Positions 35,653-51,210 of a stretch of DNA of 64,000 bases are shown here, in pieces. The DNA is from Mangifera indica. Lineage: Eukaryota > Streptophyta > Magnoliopsida > Sapindales > Anacardiaceae. Numbering within the stretch: the stretch's first letter is position 1; each line of letters opens with the position of its first letter. The translations under genes and the position numbers were made by a program. The stretch lies in NCBI RefSeq assembly GCF_011075055.1, contig NC_058138.1, positions 19,938,928-20,002,927 on the forward strand. Reading direction: 5' to 3'. Under the pieces are notes generated by a model. It was not told the origin of the DNA and did no database searches. It saw only the letters and a list, made by a program, of their open reading frames with translations.

Positions 35653-38600
35653 CTATTTCATGTATTCCAGCACACTTTGGGTGATATCTTCAAGGAAGGA
35701 AACAAAACCCATGACACTGGTAAGGCCACTGCCGTCCACATCCTGTTCCTCAATAAGATAGTTCTCAAAAACTGTGGCATCATCCTGCCCTCCCCGGATG
35801 AATATGAGTTTGGGAGTGATACTCCTGTCCTGCTTTATTTTATTAATTGTTGTCCGCAACAAACCTGAGAAGAAAGCATGTTATCGAAAGCGGAAGTAAA
35901 CTATTCCGAAAAGAAGACACTGATGTTAGGAAAACGACATGATTGTAACAAGCCATAAAGAAATGGGATGGACAACTTACAATCCTGGGGGGGTGGAAAA
36001 GGAATTGAAGGGTCTGCTGTAGAAGAATAAAACACAATTATAGTTGTAAAAGCATCAAGCAAAAATATTGGACTGCCACTGGTGATCAGTGCAGCACGAC
36101 TCAATGAGTGGCGTGGATATGCTTGTTTATCTGGTGCAGAGTATGATGTCAGCAGCGGATATAAAGCACGGTGAAGGGAACTTGGTTCAAGAGCACTGCA
36201 CCACAGTTTTAGACAAATGATTCACAAGTAACTCTCACAAAAATAAGCTCAAGTGATTTTTAATGTAAGGTTCCATGACATTCTCCAGAGAAGCGATGTA
36301 CAAAGATCTAGATAAGAACCAGTTGAAAGAGATTAAATTGGGTCAAAAGAAGATCTACAATGCTGATGACATGGATGCTATAAACAAGAAGAAAAATGGA
36401 AAACTAATTCCCTATCCAATCATTAGAAAAACTAACCCAAGATTAATTGAATTTGATCCAAACTACATCTGTTAAACCTTCATTTAGACATTAGAATGCT
36501 AATTGCTAGCATGGTTAGAGGATATAATTGGCAGCACATAATCTGATTTTTCACTTCAGAAGTGTGCTAGCATTATAATGTCACAAAGGGACATCATCAA
36601 ATAAGTTTAATGATATTATCATCATACAACTCCTTGCCCTACTCTAAAATTACTTCAAAAGTAATCCATAGAATTTCATATTCTAAAAGAATGTGACCAA
36701 CTAAATGTTTATCTTTTATTTGAAAACTAAAATTGTCTCTCTTAATTACTTAGAACACTTCAGATAATGAGAAACAAATACCTGAAAAGACACTGCAAAT
36801 AGATCCGATAGTCAGGGTGAACACCTTCTTCATGGAAATGGAGAAGAGGATTTCTTAGCAAAGCAAAAACTAAACGAGGTAAACGCTGCAGTTGTGGGCA
36901 TTGTAAGAACTCAACATCAATCTGAGAAGTTACTGAATTTCCTTTCTTGAACTGAACAAGTTTAAAAGCGTCATTGTACTGAGCTGTAAGGATTACTAGC
37001 CAATCATGAAGTAACATCCTGCCCTCCCGAACCCCTTGCTCCAGAGAGGCTAATATAACCTATTCAATAAACAACATGCATACATATATATCAACAGTTT
37101 GTGAAAATATCCAGCACTAAGAAAAAAATATATCTATCTTGATAATTTTCTAAACAAAAAATTATGATAGTAAGCAAACCAGCAAAATTTCATCAGAAAG
37201 TAAACCATTTGCAGCCAAACGGCACTAAACCCATGGAAACCAATTTCCACTACCTCAAATTCGGTCAACATTTATTCATAACAAAAATATTTTTGGCATT
37301 TGCACCAAACTATAGAAACTCCACTCATAAATTCAGATGTGTCAAGAGCAAGTATATTTACAGTTCTTCGTTCATGGCATTAGTTTACCGACACAATACG
37401 AGACACACCCTGTGGGATCTGCCAAAAAGAAATCTAGAATTTCAGCCCAAATTTCGACCAGCGATTTCATCACCAAAATCTAAAAAGAAAAACCTGAGAT
37501 ACAGTTGATAAGAGATTGAGGTAAAGGATACTTAAGAATTAAGATTACACTGCCCTTATGGAGATCAACCAAAAATTTCTGAAAATAGGCTTACTTTCCA
37601 CCATAAGCTAATTGGATTAAGTAATTGTTAGTAAGAAATAGGTTAAGGAATTTTAAACAGAGATTGGTTTCCAATCTCAAATTTTAAAAAATTGTTAAAC
37701 AATTTGGGGTTTAGGAAAGAATATCCCAAAAAGAGCAACATGAATTTTTATTATTTTAGAATTTTAAAATACTAGTTAGGATCATGTCAAGGGGTTATCT
37801 TTTGAACTAGTCAAACCAACCAGATTTCTCAAGACTGTATGCACCACATGTTTGCATCCAGATTAAAAAACAAATAAAAATGAGATGGAACTGGAATTTT
37901 CCCTTTTCTTTTGTTCTGATTGATGATGTAGGGAGAAAGAAAATACCTTATGTACAAGCACAGATAAAACTGCTTCAGGATCAACACTGTCATATAGTTC
38001 ATGTATGTTTTGAGCAGCTGCATATTGCAAAGTCCGAATCCTTAGTCGTCGTTTAAGAGAATGCTTGCCTCTGCAGAAAAAGAGATGATGTCAAGCTATT
38101 ACGAAATGCTTCAAAAAACCACAGCAAATTGTTTGCATTGTCTAGTGAAAGTTTTGCAAATCAAATAAGTACATAAACGGAAGGCTGTATGAGTAATGAG
38201 TACTTTGGGCATTATCTCAAAGAGGTGAAAATAATACTTGGAAAAAAAAAACCCTTCCCTAATAATACAGAAATTAGAGACTATAAGTCTTCCAATGAAA
38301 ATGAGTAAGATCAGAATGCAATTTGATACTATATTCTAGAAGAAAATCATAATCAAAAGCAGCCAAATTGAACAAAAATTTACTCTCCTTCCTTGAGACC
38401 TTTGAAATAGCCTAATAGAAATAGATAGCTTATGTTTACTAGTCTATTTCAAAATTTTTACAAAAAGGAAAAATCTTTATTCAATCACTTATGTTTATAG
38501 TTTAATCACTCATGTTTATGAGGGAAAAATAAGAAGATAGAAAAGAATGGACTGATAAAATGGAATATAGGAACTGTTGAAGATAAAATATGATTGTGAC

Positions 38601-41600
38601 ATTTCCATATCATTATGAACTCCTATACATTCATTAAACTACAAATATCTCCTACCTAAACATTTCACTCTGTTTGCATCCCTGGAATGTAGAAACATTA
38701 AGACACAGGCTTAATAACAATGAAAATGCTAAGTCCAATATAAATTTACATGGTTTCTAAAATTTAAGCAACTTGAGTTTGAATATTTAATCCGACTGAA
38801 TAAGTTCCTACTCACTTCCTAATAGTGGTATTTGCTTCATAATTCCACTGAGTTAGCAAAGACAGATCAAAAGCTTGGTAACATTCAGGTTTATAGAAAA
38901 GTTTAAAGATATTTTGAATTTTTTTTTCTCTTTCTTTATTCATTTTGATAGGGCACCAAGTATATCAACAAAAGAGATTTTTAAAAAAATTATACAAATT
39001 AAAGGAATAGATTTTAAGTCACTCAGACGTATTAGAGGCCGTATTAGAATTTTGGAATTTTAAGCCAAGGATATCTAGGTAGTTATTGATTGAAGCAAAA
39101 GTCATGCCTTAAGGTTCAGTGTCATAATTAACTGAAATATATAATTCTGTATGGTATACAAGCATCAAGAACAAACAATATTTGAGAGATGACTTCTACA
39201 GATGTATTTTAAAAACACATAGAAACCTGAAATTTCACATAACATTTCCAAAATAATATCAAAAACGAGATATGCAGTCATTACCAACTTCAAAAGTTTG
39301 TCAATGAGATTAGTCATACCTACTTGGAGAACCTAATCCAGGACTTGCAGGGTCCTCAGGGGGCACAATCACCGTATATTGAAATGCGATCTGTAGCATA
39401 GGCTGTTCTGATGCATGTCTGCAAAAGAATGATAAGACAACTTTTAATGTTGCAATCAATAATCTAAAGTAATCATAATAATTAGGTTGATCTAACGCAC
39501 GCCAGATACATTTAGCCAAAGCAAACAAATACAGAAATTATAATTTGGACCTTGAAAACCCAACAGCATTGGCGAAATCAAAGTCATAAGCATATGTAGC
39601 ATAGGAATCACAACATATAATGTGCTGAACATTTTCATATTGCGGATCTGGGAAGAAATGACCATACTGCAAAAAATAATGCAGATATCACATTAAAATG
39701 GTCCCTATCCATAAAAATTTCTGAATAAAAATTTGACATAGTTACTAACCGAGTGTCCAGGTTTGAATTCTGTAGATGTCCTTAACCGCAGTACACAATT
39801 AAAGGCATACGGCCGACTCAGCATTCGATACCTGCACGTGAATAATATTTATGAGATTGTCCCAAAAATATATTTGAAAAAAAAGTGCACTACTTCTATC
39901 TAAAAGGGTGATTTATTTAAATTAAGTATATAAAGTACATTTACTTCACCTTTACACATAGCCCATTGTATGTACTCTGCAGCTAAGCTGTATATATATG
40001 TATTTTATACCAATACTTAATTTAAGCCATTTGTTGTATAGTCATCCAATTTTAAAATGTCGCACCATATTTTTCTTAAAAATTTAATCATATAATTTCA
40101 TTTTAAAAATCATAGAATCCCAGAATGTTTTACTATATTGATCAGATGCTCACATGTCCTGAGGTAGTGTTGAATCATCAGTACTAGAATACAGAAATAA
40201 TGAGCCTCCACTTTCAATACTAAGAAACTTCAGGGATGCCAAATCTGTATACTCATTTGTAATAGCAAACAGGTCCACACAAACACCAGCTTGAACAGCC
40301 ACAGCAGCCTGTAAAATATATGTCAATTTTACATTTTCCAAACTCACAGCTATTGGTCTAAAAAAATTCCAAATTAAACTTACTAAATCCTTGTAAAATG
40401 GTGTTTGTTCAGGAAGTAAAGCACAGTCTGCATCCTCTCCTTTACTAGCATACTGTTCACCATACCTTCTCGTATCTAGCTGTCCAGCTCCATGATCAGG
40501 AGGACCAGATAGAAAGGCAAATACTCTAGCTGCAGTTATTTTCAAAGAGAACTAAATTTTTATCTTGTCTGGAAAAGAACAAGTTCAAAAGCAACCAGGC
40601 ACAAGCATGGTCTTCAGTTACAAAATGAGCTTCAAACTTTATCACAGACCTAAAGCAAATGTGTTTCCATATTCTGATCCAAGGTAATTGAAAAGGGCTT
40701 CCATTGCCACACCGAAACCCCGCCCACCCATCAAGACTCCATCAAGTCCTTGCCCTGCTACAGCAGTTCTCTCCCATGAAGTGGTTGGTCTGAGAGTCTC
40801 AAGAGCAGATGTGATGTTGTCTTTAAAAGTTTCCACCTGTAAAAGAGTAACTGGTTTTAGAACAGTCTTGATATTAAGTTACACGAAATGAGTGGGATTT
40901 TGTTACTAAATGGCGGTACTAAACACTCAAATGACAGAGTAATAAGAAACAATTTATGTTAACTAAACCTTATGTCAATTAAATGGGTCAGTCATAAGAA
41001 CAAAAATATGAAAAGGGAGGAAGTGGGCTTGGCAGTTAGTTTTGGTTGTGGAAAATTCCTTGACTAACATACCGGTGCCAGGAATTGAGACAAAGGCATG
41101 ACATCTTCAAGCTCAACTGGCAGGGTGCCCTCTATATCTGCTGGAATAAAAGCATTCTTTACCACTGGTATAGCCCCTTGAACATCGTACAACCCTATTT
41201 TGTGGCTGAAGGTTGCAAGCCCAAACAGTGCGCCGGGTGGAACAGCTTCAAGAGAAATGAAATCAATCTTAAAGAAACTGCTCAAGCAAACAAGAAAATA
41301 AAATATCATTAGAATTGTCAATTGTATACCTTCTAAAGCTGCCTGTAGAGCACTTCTAGTAAGTTCCAAAAACTCTTCTGAAGCTGCAAATAAACTCAAA
41401 ATATAACTATGCATGTATAGATTATATACAGCAAAAATAATGACACAAGCAGTGAATCATTGGATCAATGGTTAACACCACATCTAATGTAGGGATGGAC
41501 TAAAGCCGAGCCAGTTTAGGTTTGGTGTTCGGCTTGAATGAGCCAAACTCAAGCTCAGGTAGCCCCTACTTAAGTTCGTGTCGAGCCAGCTCGATTTGAG

Positions 41601-43547
41601 CGAGTGATCGAGCTGGTCAACAAATTAATCTTTTTGACAAGTTTTCATCTTCTCCAACAACTTTATAGCTTCTCCAACGACATTTCTTCTTCTCCAATGA
41701 TATTTCATTTCCCCCATAATCTAATGTATTTCATTTCCAAGGTGTATTAATTATGCATATAAGAGGTAATCTCACCTATTTAAAGTGCATTTTGATCTAA
41801 TGGTTCTAAAATCTTATTAAACTTGTATAAAAGAATGTGGTGCCAGCAAATATTAACCCTGTTTATTTATGTTTTGCTGTCTAAGAAAGTGAATAACATT
41901 TTAAAGAAAAACAAAACACAGGCTCCAAGCAAAGACTGTACTGCAAAATGAAAAAGGGCAAAGTTCAATTTATAACTTAATCAAACAGTATAGTTAATTA
42001 TAGAAACCAACACAATTATTTTAAGTTCGATTCCTTGTATACTGATATGCTAAAAGCCCAACACTCAGGGGGACCAAGAATTTGTTTATATTTATTTTAT
42101 ATCAGAAGCAAGAAGGTAAACTGGTATATTGTATTCAAGTCTCATTTACAGGTATCACAGGCATTTCCGGGGATCTAGTAGGTTGTTCAGGTGTGTCATA
42201 ACGAGCACCAAGAATAATCATACAGTTACATGGGGAAATAATTAGAAGAAGAAATACAGATGGGGTCCCATATGAACTCAGTTTGTCTTAATATCATCTG
42301 CAAACATCATAAGGATGCTCACTGTAAATTCATCTAATATAATAGAGATCCAAATCTTCCTATACAGAAACTACTTCAAAGCATTGTAGATCATCCACCA
42401 TCAACCTAACAAACAAACTTTTAAAAAGAAAATAATGAACTTGTTGAAGAAAGAAGTTTGAACACCTTTGGACCTATGAGAGATAATAATAATATTTTTC
42501 ATTCAAATATATACTAAAAGAATATTCTCACATTAAAAAGCACAGCTTAATTAAACAATTAAAACACATCTAAATAGCTATGATATTATGGAATTTACAA
42601 TGACAAAAACCCATTTCTGCATCAGTCATTCAACTTCAATTTAGTTGAAGTTAAATTCAGACCACCAAACACTTAGCGTCTAAATGAACTTCTAATTAAC
42701 TCAGTTGAAAAACTGTAAAAAATGAAAATTAACAGTATAAAATATATATAAATAATCGATGAAACCTTACATGACAAGTCAACAGCAGCAACATAGACAG
42801 GACGTGCATGCATCGTTTCTTCCTCTGATCCCTCCACTGCAATACATCAACATATAACATATCTTAGCTAAATCAAAACCATTTATAACAAGTAAAAGTT
42901 CAAAAATCATCAATCACAATTCAAACCTAAAATTACGCACTATCAGCTTAAATCAGCTAACTGGCCCTATTTTATGATTACTATCTAAATTGAAAAAGCA
43001 AAAGCCTTAATTTTCTTCCCATTCCAATTTTGGCCAAATTTTCTCAGCATCCATGTATAAGCCACCCCTTATCAGGCAAATCAATCACACGGACGTAAAA
43101 TTCAAGAAAATCACATTAATTACCAAGAAAAATGATAAGGAATTGTCTACATTTCTCTCTCTACCCAAACGAGATCCCGAGATGAAATTATCATCATGCA
43201 ATGATTCAATTGGACTTACAAGGCAACTCCAGATCAATGAAAGAAGAGGCCATCTCAGCGCAAGTCTGAGGATGAGAGTATCTGGTAATGGCCTCAGAAG
43301 AGAGGCCGTTTAGAGTCCCACAGAGCGAACAGGACCACGCCCACTGCTCCAGTTCGCAGTATGTATTGAAATAGGCATAACAATTCTCGCACCGAGGTAA
43401 CAAATTCCCATTGGATCCGTACACCGGCTTGACGCCGTTTTCATCCTTGGTTGCAAAGGGCGTCACCGTGACGCCCCATGGCAGGCCTGAAGTTTCTTGT
43501 GCGTCTGGGTCGGCTGGAAAGCGTGACACCGTGGCTCGCACCGCCAT
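35653..43547 (-). CDS. SEC23-like (Sec23/Sec24 family) COPII-related protein
   Basis: Fourteen exons on the minus strand (43547-43220, 42836-42771, 41383-41330, 41245-41073, 40836-40650, 40529-40384, 40308-40154, 39831-39750, 39666-39551, 39418-39320, 38070-37947, 37059-36782, 36195-35981, 35864-35653) encode 744 aa with phase kept throughout. A Sec23/Sec24 zinc finger uses C53-x2-C56 and C73-x2-C76. The trunk domain has PVYVAAVDLSSSEEFLELTR as the first strand and helix, VPPGALFGLATFSHKIGLYD next, and later FALAARVFAFLSGPPDHGAG. The beta-sandwich, helical and gelsolin-like parts follow, ending QSVLEYMK. SEC23 forms the inner COPII coat and stimulates SAR1 GTPase at ER exit sites. The sequence differs from canonical SEC23 and looks like the separate plant lineage represented by At2g27460 (from memory), so GTPase activation is not assured. 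The first ATG giving MAVRATV was preferred to an upstream in-frame ATG. Confidence 0.9.
41500..41625. repeat. Dispersed repeat fragment rich in GAGC/GCTC
   Basis: Within intron 2 of the SEC23-like gene, repeated GAGCCAGTT, GAGCCAAACTCAAGCTC and GAGCCAGCTCGATTTGAGCG motifs occur, higher in GC than the surrounding intron. This pattern is common in plant dispersed repeats. The class is not known. Confidence 0.4.
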
Positions 43548-44221
43548 GATTTCAACAAGGTGTCTTTTTCTTTCAGTTCCGCGAGAAACAAACAAGGTGA
43601 AACAAAACAGAGAGCAGGGTATAGAATAACGAGGTTTCGATTTACAGCGCCGCGTAGGACTAGCCAGTGGAATTACGCCACGTCAATAAATGGACTGCTG
43701 ACCTGGATCTTTTTTATGCTCAACAATTATTTTTGAAATATTTTAAAATCATTCCATCCAATTATAGAAAATAATATTCAATCTGTAATTATAATTTTAT
43801 AATAAATAAAAATCATAATTTATTAAATAATTCAAATTTTAAACTACATAATTTAATTTGACGATATTGAAAGATAGGAAAAATACAAAATTATTATGTT
43901 ATTACTTATGATTAAATTTGGTGAAACAGGATACCAATTAACAACTAAATTTTTAAAAAAATAATCAAAATTAAAAAAAAAAAAACTAAATGATTAAATA
44001 CGAAAAGTTTTTATCACAAGATTGGATCTTCCCTATGTCCAAACACGCTATTTGCCGGAGCACACAATGCTACATGCGCACTTTAGTCAAAGTAGTCAAA
44101 GTAAGTCAAAACCCTAGCAAGCCAGCCCCTATATTTTGCTTTTCTCCATTCTTTTGTTGTGTGCTGCCGCGAATCCTTCTTCACTTCAATCCAAACTTCT
44201 CCTGCGACTACAGCAAGCGTA
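43548..44221. promoter_or_regulatory. Divergent promoter region, SEC23-like and RPS25
   Basis: 674 bases separate the two start codons on opposite strands. A telo-box-type motif, AAACCCTAG, lies at 44108-44116, about 110 bases before the RPS25 ATG. Such motifs are frequent in plant ribosomal-protein promoters, where they act with TCP-type GCCC sites (GCCAGCCCC follows at 44121). Bases about 43730-43990 are AT-rich and show nothing recognisable. Confidence 0.55.
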
Positions 44222-46421
<2,200 letters not shown>

Positions 46422-48300
46422 AGGAAGAAACACGAGCTCATGGATCGATAGGTTGATTCCATTTTTCATGCTAACGACCATATTACACCTGATGACTATT
46501 TATTTCTTGTTAATTTTGATCCTATGCTTTGTTATTTATTTTTATAGAGGAAACCTTTATTTTGCGCTAATCAAAATTGTGGCATGTTTTTTCACAGGCA
46601 CAACGACAGTAGTTGGCATGATATTATGTAGGCCAACGATTGTTAAATTTTCTGAAACCTACATTTAATAGCAGAAAAAATCAGATTTAACTCAAAAACT
46701 GAGTTTTATTACCGCCGCCTTTCATGATATTTCAGATGGTAAAATCTACAAATAGGATCTCAAACTCAGTAAAATTGACTAAGTATTAGAATTTTTAAGG
46801 TAAAGATTTAGATTCAAATTTTTATTATATTTGTAAAATTTTACTTATTGAATTTAAAAAAAATCTACAAACTAGCCTCAGTATCCTAATGTGGGGATTC
46901 TAGATCATTACACTAGAGAAAAAGACTGACTTAAAACCTTCTTTGCAAAATATTAACATCTCCTCCAACACTAACATTCTAAACATTATCCACAAAAGAT
47001 AATAAAAACTTTCCCGTGACATTTTTGGTATTATTCTGCAACTCTTCTCTCTGTAGTGCATTCAAGTGTAGTATTAAATTAACGGTGTCCAGTTTAAATA
47101 ATCATATTTTAAAGGGACTCAAGTAACTCTGGAACGACAACCCTTTATAACTAAACAATTGAATTAAAAGCAATTTTGTCCTAATAATTAAACAATTTAA
47201 TTGAAAACGATTTTGCTCTTATCTAGGGGTAAGCAAAAGTCTTGGGAGGCGTTTCAGTTTTCATTGAGTCCAATCCCGTTCAATACACTTAATCTACTCA
47301 AATCATATTGTATACTCCATTAATTATAAACATATTTAAATATTAATCAATTAAACAATCCTAAATAGGGAATATTTTAATTAAAAACCCAAAAATACAA
47401 ACTCCCAAACATATATAAAAAGTAATCAAGATTAACATAACATTTGTACCCATTATCAAGATAAATATGTAACATAATGCACAACAGTCTAAAATATGAT
47501 ATTTTCTCCATTTTAAGTTAAAATCTAATTGAAATTTCTGAAAAGATGTTCAATGATAACAATAAAATTGTAAGATTTGTGACAAACTTTGACAATTGTG
47601 AAAAACGAAGTGGAAGGCTAGAAAACTTGCGTTTAAAGGTTTAGAGGATAAATATGACAGGATCTTGGATGGATTGTTGACCAAAATTTGGTTGGAATTT
47701 TGAAAATCTTGGATGATTGATGAAAAACTCGGTTTTATATATACAAACATTTTATCTAATTTGCATTTCGTTGGTTATAACGTTTAATAAATAAAAGTTC
47801 ATTATTTTCATACAACTTCTCTAAATATATGGTTACTTTTTAATGTTACACCTTAATTTAATACTTAAATAACAATTTTATTATCCTAATTTTGAGTTTT
47901 ATGATTTATATTAATTTCCTAAATTTTGTGAGAATAAAGAACAATTTATGTTTTGTTTAAGGTGAGTTTAGATTGTCTCTAGTCTCTTTTTATCTTTTTT
48001 TTTTTTTTTAAATATACATATTTATTTTTTTTAAAAAGCTACTATTCATGCTTTTGGGATTATGAGCATCCCTATGCATTATGTTCTATATTATTTTAAA
48101 TCGCTTCTCTTTTCCCTATACTTAAATCAATAATTATTGAAGTTAATATGTATTTTTGGCCAATATTTGAATATTAATTATAAAATTAAAAAACTAATTA
48201 AAGAAATGAAGTTACTTTCGTATACTTCTTTATTGATTTAAATTTTTTGTCCTTTCTTGAATCGGACGGTGAGCATCTTCCTTCCCCAAAATCGGGGGAA
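46422..48300. other. Intergenic, no gene seen
   Basis: The RPS25 3' UTR occupies the first part. The remainder is AT-rich with short open frames only (for example 47550-47750 on the minus strand), none with recognisable similarity. No mobile element is identified with confidence. Confidence 0.5.
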
Positions 48301-48407
48301 TGAGTTCCACTTTAAAACCCCATCAAACCCTACAGTACTGGTAAATAAAATAGGAGCTCGCCGTTTCATTTCTACATCGCTCACTTCGTACCGCTCCATT
48401 TGCCAAA

Positions 48408-49704
48408 GTAAGCCATTTCAATATCTCTAACCTTAAGAATTAAATTTATCGGCGTTTCTTTTGTTTTCGAAATGTTAGATTTTATATTCTTGAAATTTTG
48501 TCAGTCGCCGACTCTTGATTATGTGATAGGGGTTAATCGGAGTCATACTTCACTTGAAACTCGCGTTTGGTCTCCTTTGATGCATTTTCAAATTTTAATA
48601 AAATGATGGATTTGTTTTTCGTTTCATTTATTGAAAATTTTGCTATTGCTTTTGCTTATTTGTGGGTATATTTTAGATATTTAGATAAGCATTAGGTGGG
48701 TTAGAGGTTTGTTATTTGGATGCAGTAGCTCTTTTAGGTCACTCAGTTCCATAATGCTACGATTGGTTGAGGTTTTGTTATTTGGATGCAGTAGCTCATT
48801 TAGCTAACTCAGTTTCATAATGCTATGCTTGGTTGAGGTTTTGATAAGCTTTCATGTAATTTATCTAAATATAATGTGATTTAAGTTGTGTGAATTTGTG
48901 ATACGGTAATCTTTTTTATCATACATTATGGATTGTGTTTTTTGAATTGCTATTGGATAGGCAATTTAAGCATAATTTAAAAATTTGCTGTCTCGGAAAA
49001 ACCAACAATGTAAAAATAATTTTTGTGGTCTTTTTATGTATGTGTACAATTTAGAGATATCCAATGTGCAAATTGGGAACTGGGGTCCACTGTGAAAGAT
49101 TAATATCATAATAATAATAATAATATATTTATTTATTGTTAATTTTTTTACTTTCTTTATCGATGAATTCATGGTTAGATTGATATATTGTAGGTTTTAG
49201 AGATATACATCATGCATTTGTGCAAAATGATTTAATGGCTTAGTTAGACTTATATTTTTCAAGGCCATCAGAAGCTGCATTCCCTTCTGTTATTGGACAG
49301 CTGATGAATTAGATGTTTTATTTTGCTTTTGGAGACTCATTTAGTATTGAGTTTAAGAAAACTAAACAATGCTGTATTTTTACAAGCTGCAACATTCTTA
49401 TTGATAAGCCACCAATTTCACAGTTGACAAGTTTATTAATGAGCTGGATATTTGAATTGGATAAAAATTTTTCTCTTTCCCTTGTGTAGTTACAAAATAA
49501 CATTTTGTTTTTTAGAGTTTGGATAGGGTTGATAAACTGTATATAAAATGAGCTAGATATGTGATCTGGGACATGATTTTTTTCGTTCTTTTCCTTCTGT
49601 ATATTCAAAGCTACATTATGTCTTTTAGAGTTTGCAGTAATTTTATTATTTGATCAAGTTTTACTGTTGTGTTGGAAGCTCATTGTCCATTGTTCTTCTT
49701 ACAG
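48408..49704 (+). other. Leader intron of the IF1-like gene
   Basis: A leader exon of about 50-100 bases ends in CCAAA|GTAAGCC at 48408. The acceptor TTCTTACAG ends at 49704, 21 bases before the ATG. Upstream, AAACCCTA (about 48325) resembles a telo-box. The 1.3-kb intron contains a 66-bp tandem duplication. No coding sequence is visible in it. Confidence 0.6.
48711..48842. repeat. 66-bp tandem duplication
   Basis: 48711-48776 and 48777-48842 are adjacent copies, each starting GTTATTTGGATGCAGTAGCT and ending GGTTGAGGTTTT, with a handful of substitutions. It lies in the leader intron of the IF1-like gene. Confidence 0.9.
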
Positions 49705-49725
49705 GTACTATATATTTCTGCTATC

Positions 49726-51210
49726 ATGGCGACAAGGAATTTTGCAAGGCATGTTTCTCGAAGATTCTCTAGTGGTGGAAAAGTTCTTAGTGAGGAGGAA
49801 AAGGCTGCAGAAAATGTTTACATCAAGGTAATGTAGATATTATCTTTGATGTATGCGCATAAACTTTCTGTGTGTTTGTCTGCATGTATGCTCATTTAGA
49901 GCGGACATTGCATTGAGTGTTATTCTTTTGTATCAAAGTGATTCCCCATTTTAACTTGGTGCCCTGTAAGCAAGTAAATGCTTCGGTACAAACTTCAGTT
50001 TTTTCTGGAATTTACCTTAGCAAGGTCTAGGCATCAGTTTATCAAGATACTTTTAGTAAAAAATTTTGCTCCATGTTTCTTATCAAAAAATAAAATTAAT
50101 AAAAAACATACAAGCATATTGTTCCTACTTTATGGTGTTCTATTGTGTTAGCATGGCAACTTGCTCAAATTAACTGAATAATCTTCATAGTGGATGCCAG
50201 TATTAGTATGCTGGAACAAAACATGAAAATTATGTATGTGTACGAGAAAGTGTAATTAAACCTGCGTCGTGAGTTAGACTATTATAGTTGATGCTTTAAG
50301 ACAACATGCACTTGCTTTCTGATGATATTTGTGAGTGACAAGTCACAGGAATATGTATTACAGTTTGAAATGTTTGCTTGTATATATTGTGTTGGTTCTT
50401 TTGGACACCATTTTCATTAATATTTGTAATATTTTGCAGAAGACTGAACAAGCAAAGTTGGAGAAGCTGGCACAAAAGGTATGATTCAATTATACTTTTA
50501 ATGGCCTATTTTGAGGGCTCAATAGTTATATGCCAATTTTTATAAGGTTCTAGTGTTTGAGCAGTCAATAAAAGCTTTGGGTTGCCAAGGTTCATCAAGA
50601 TTTATGTTATGACTGCCTGAACCCTTTTTGTAACGTTAGTTCAGGGTTATTATAGAAAAAAGAAGCAAATTTGATAGAATCTTGATGCACCAACCAGTGT
50701 ATTTGCAATGTTTGTTAAGCTTTTACTCTCCAGAGCTTTTAGGGGTGTTTTTGTCCATGTTCAACTTTGATTTTGGTAAAACCTATGTAAAATTCTCTGT
50801 GCTCAAGAGTCCAGATCACATTGTCATTGTGGTGTTTCTTTACTCTGGGCTTCTTCTCTCCGTAAGATCAATCTAGAAAACATGTTGGAGTGCTTTGCTA
50901 ATCAATGTTTAATTATTTTTTCTTGGAAATTTATGAGCTTGTAGTAGTATACCATGGTTATATGCAAAACTTATGCTTTAAATCATAATTTCAGGGACCC
51001 AAGCCAGAAGCTAAACCAGCTGCTACCCCGGGGGCTGGAACTGATGCCAAACCAAGTAGCTCGGCCCCAACTGCTGGAGCACCAACTGAGAAAGTATCAA
51101 CTGACAAAAACCGAAACTATGCGGTTTTAGCAGGTACTGTAACTGCTCTTGGTGCTCTTGGATGGTATCTCAAATCAAGCGGGAAGAAGGCAGAGGAAGT
51201 TCAGGACTGA
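49726..51210 (+). CDS. Mitochondrial ATP synthase inhibitor (IF1)-like protein with membrane tail
   Basis: Three coding exons (49726-49827, 50440-50478, 50995-51210) encode 118 aa. The N terminus MATRNFARHVSRRFSS is Arg/Ser-rich and lacks acidic residues, a mitochondrial presequence. Residues about 18-47 (GKVLSEEEKAAENVYIKKTE and KLEKLAQK) match the IF1 core, a helix that in other eukaryotes blocks reverse rotation of F1-ATPase at low pH. A linker rich in Pro, Ala, Thr and Ser follows (48-80). Then comes a single hydrophobic segment at about 89-106 (YAVLAGTVTALGALGWYL) and a short charged tail. Animal and yeast IF1 do not have this membrane segment, so the plant protein may be held at the inner membrane. 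It resembles the short Arabidopsis proteins At2g27730 and At5g04750, from memory. Confidence 0.82.

Noticed and set aside
36275..36475. Plus-strand open frame of 66 codons in intron 12 of the SEC23-like gene
   Set aside because: Lysine- and asparagine-rich chance frame in AT-rich intron, antisense to a complete gene, with no recognisable domain.
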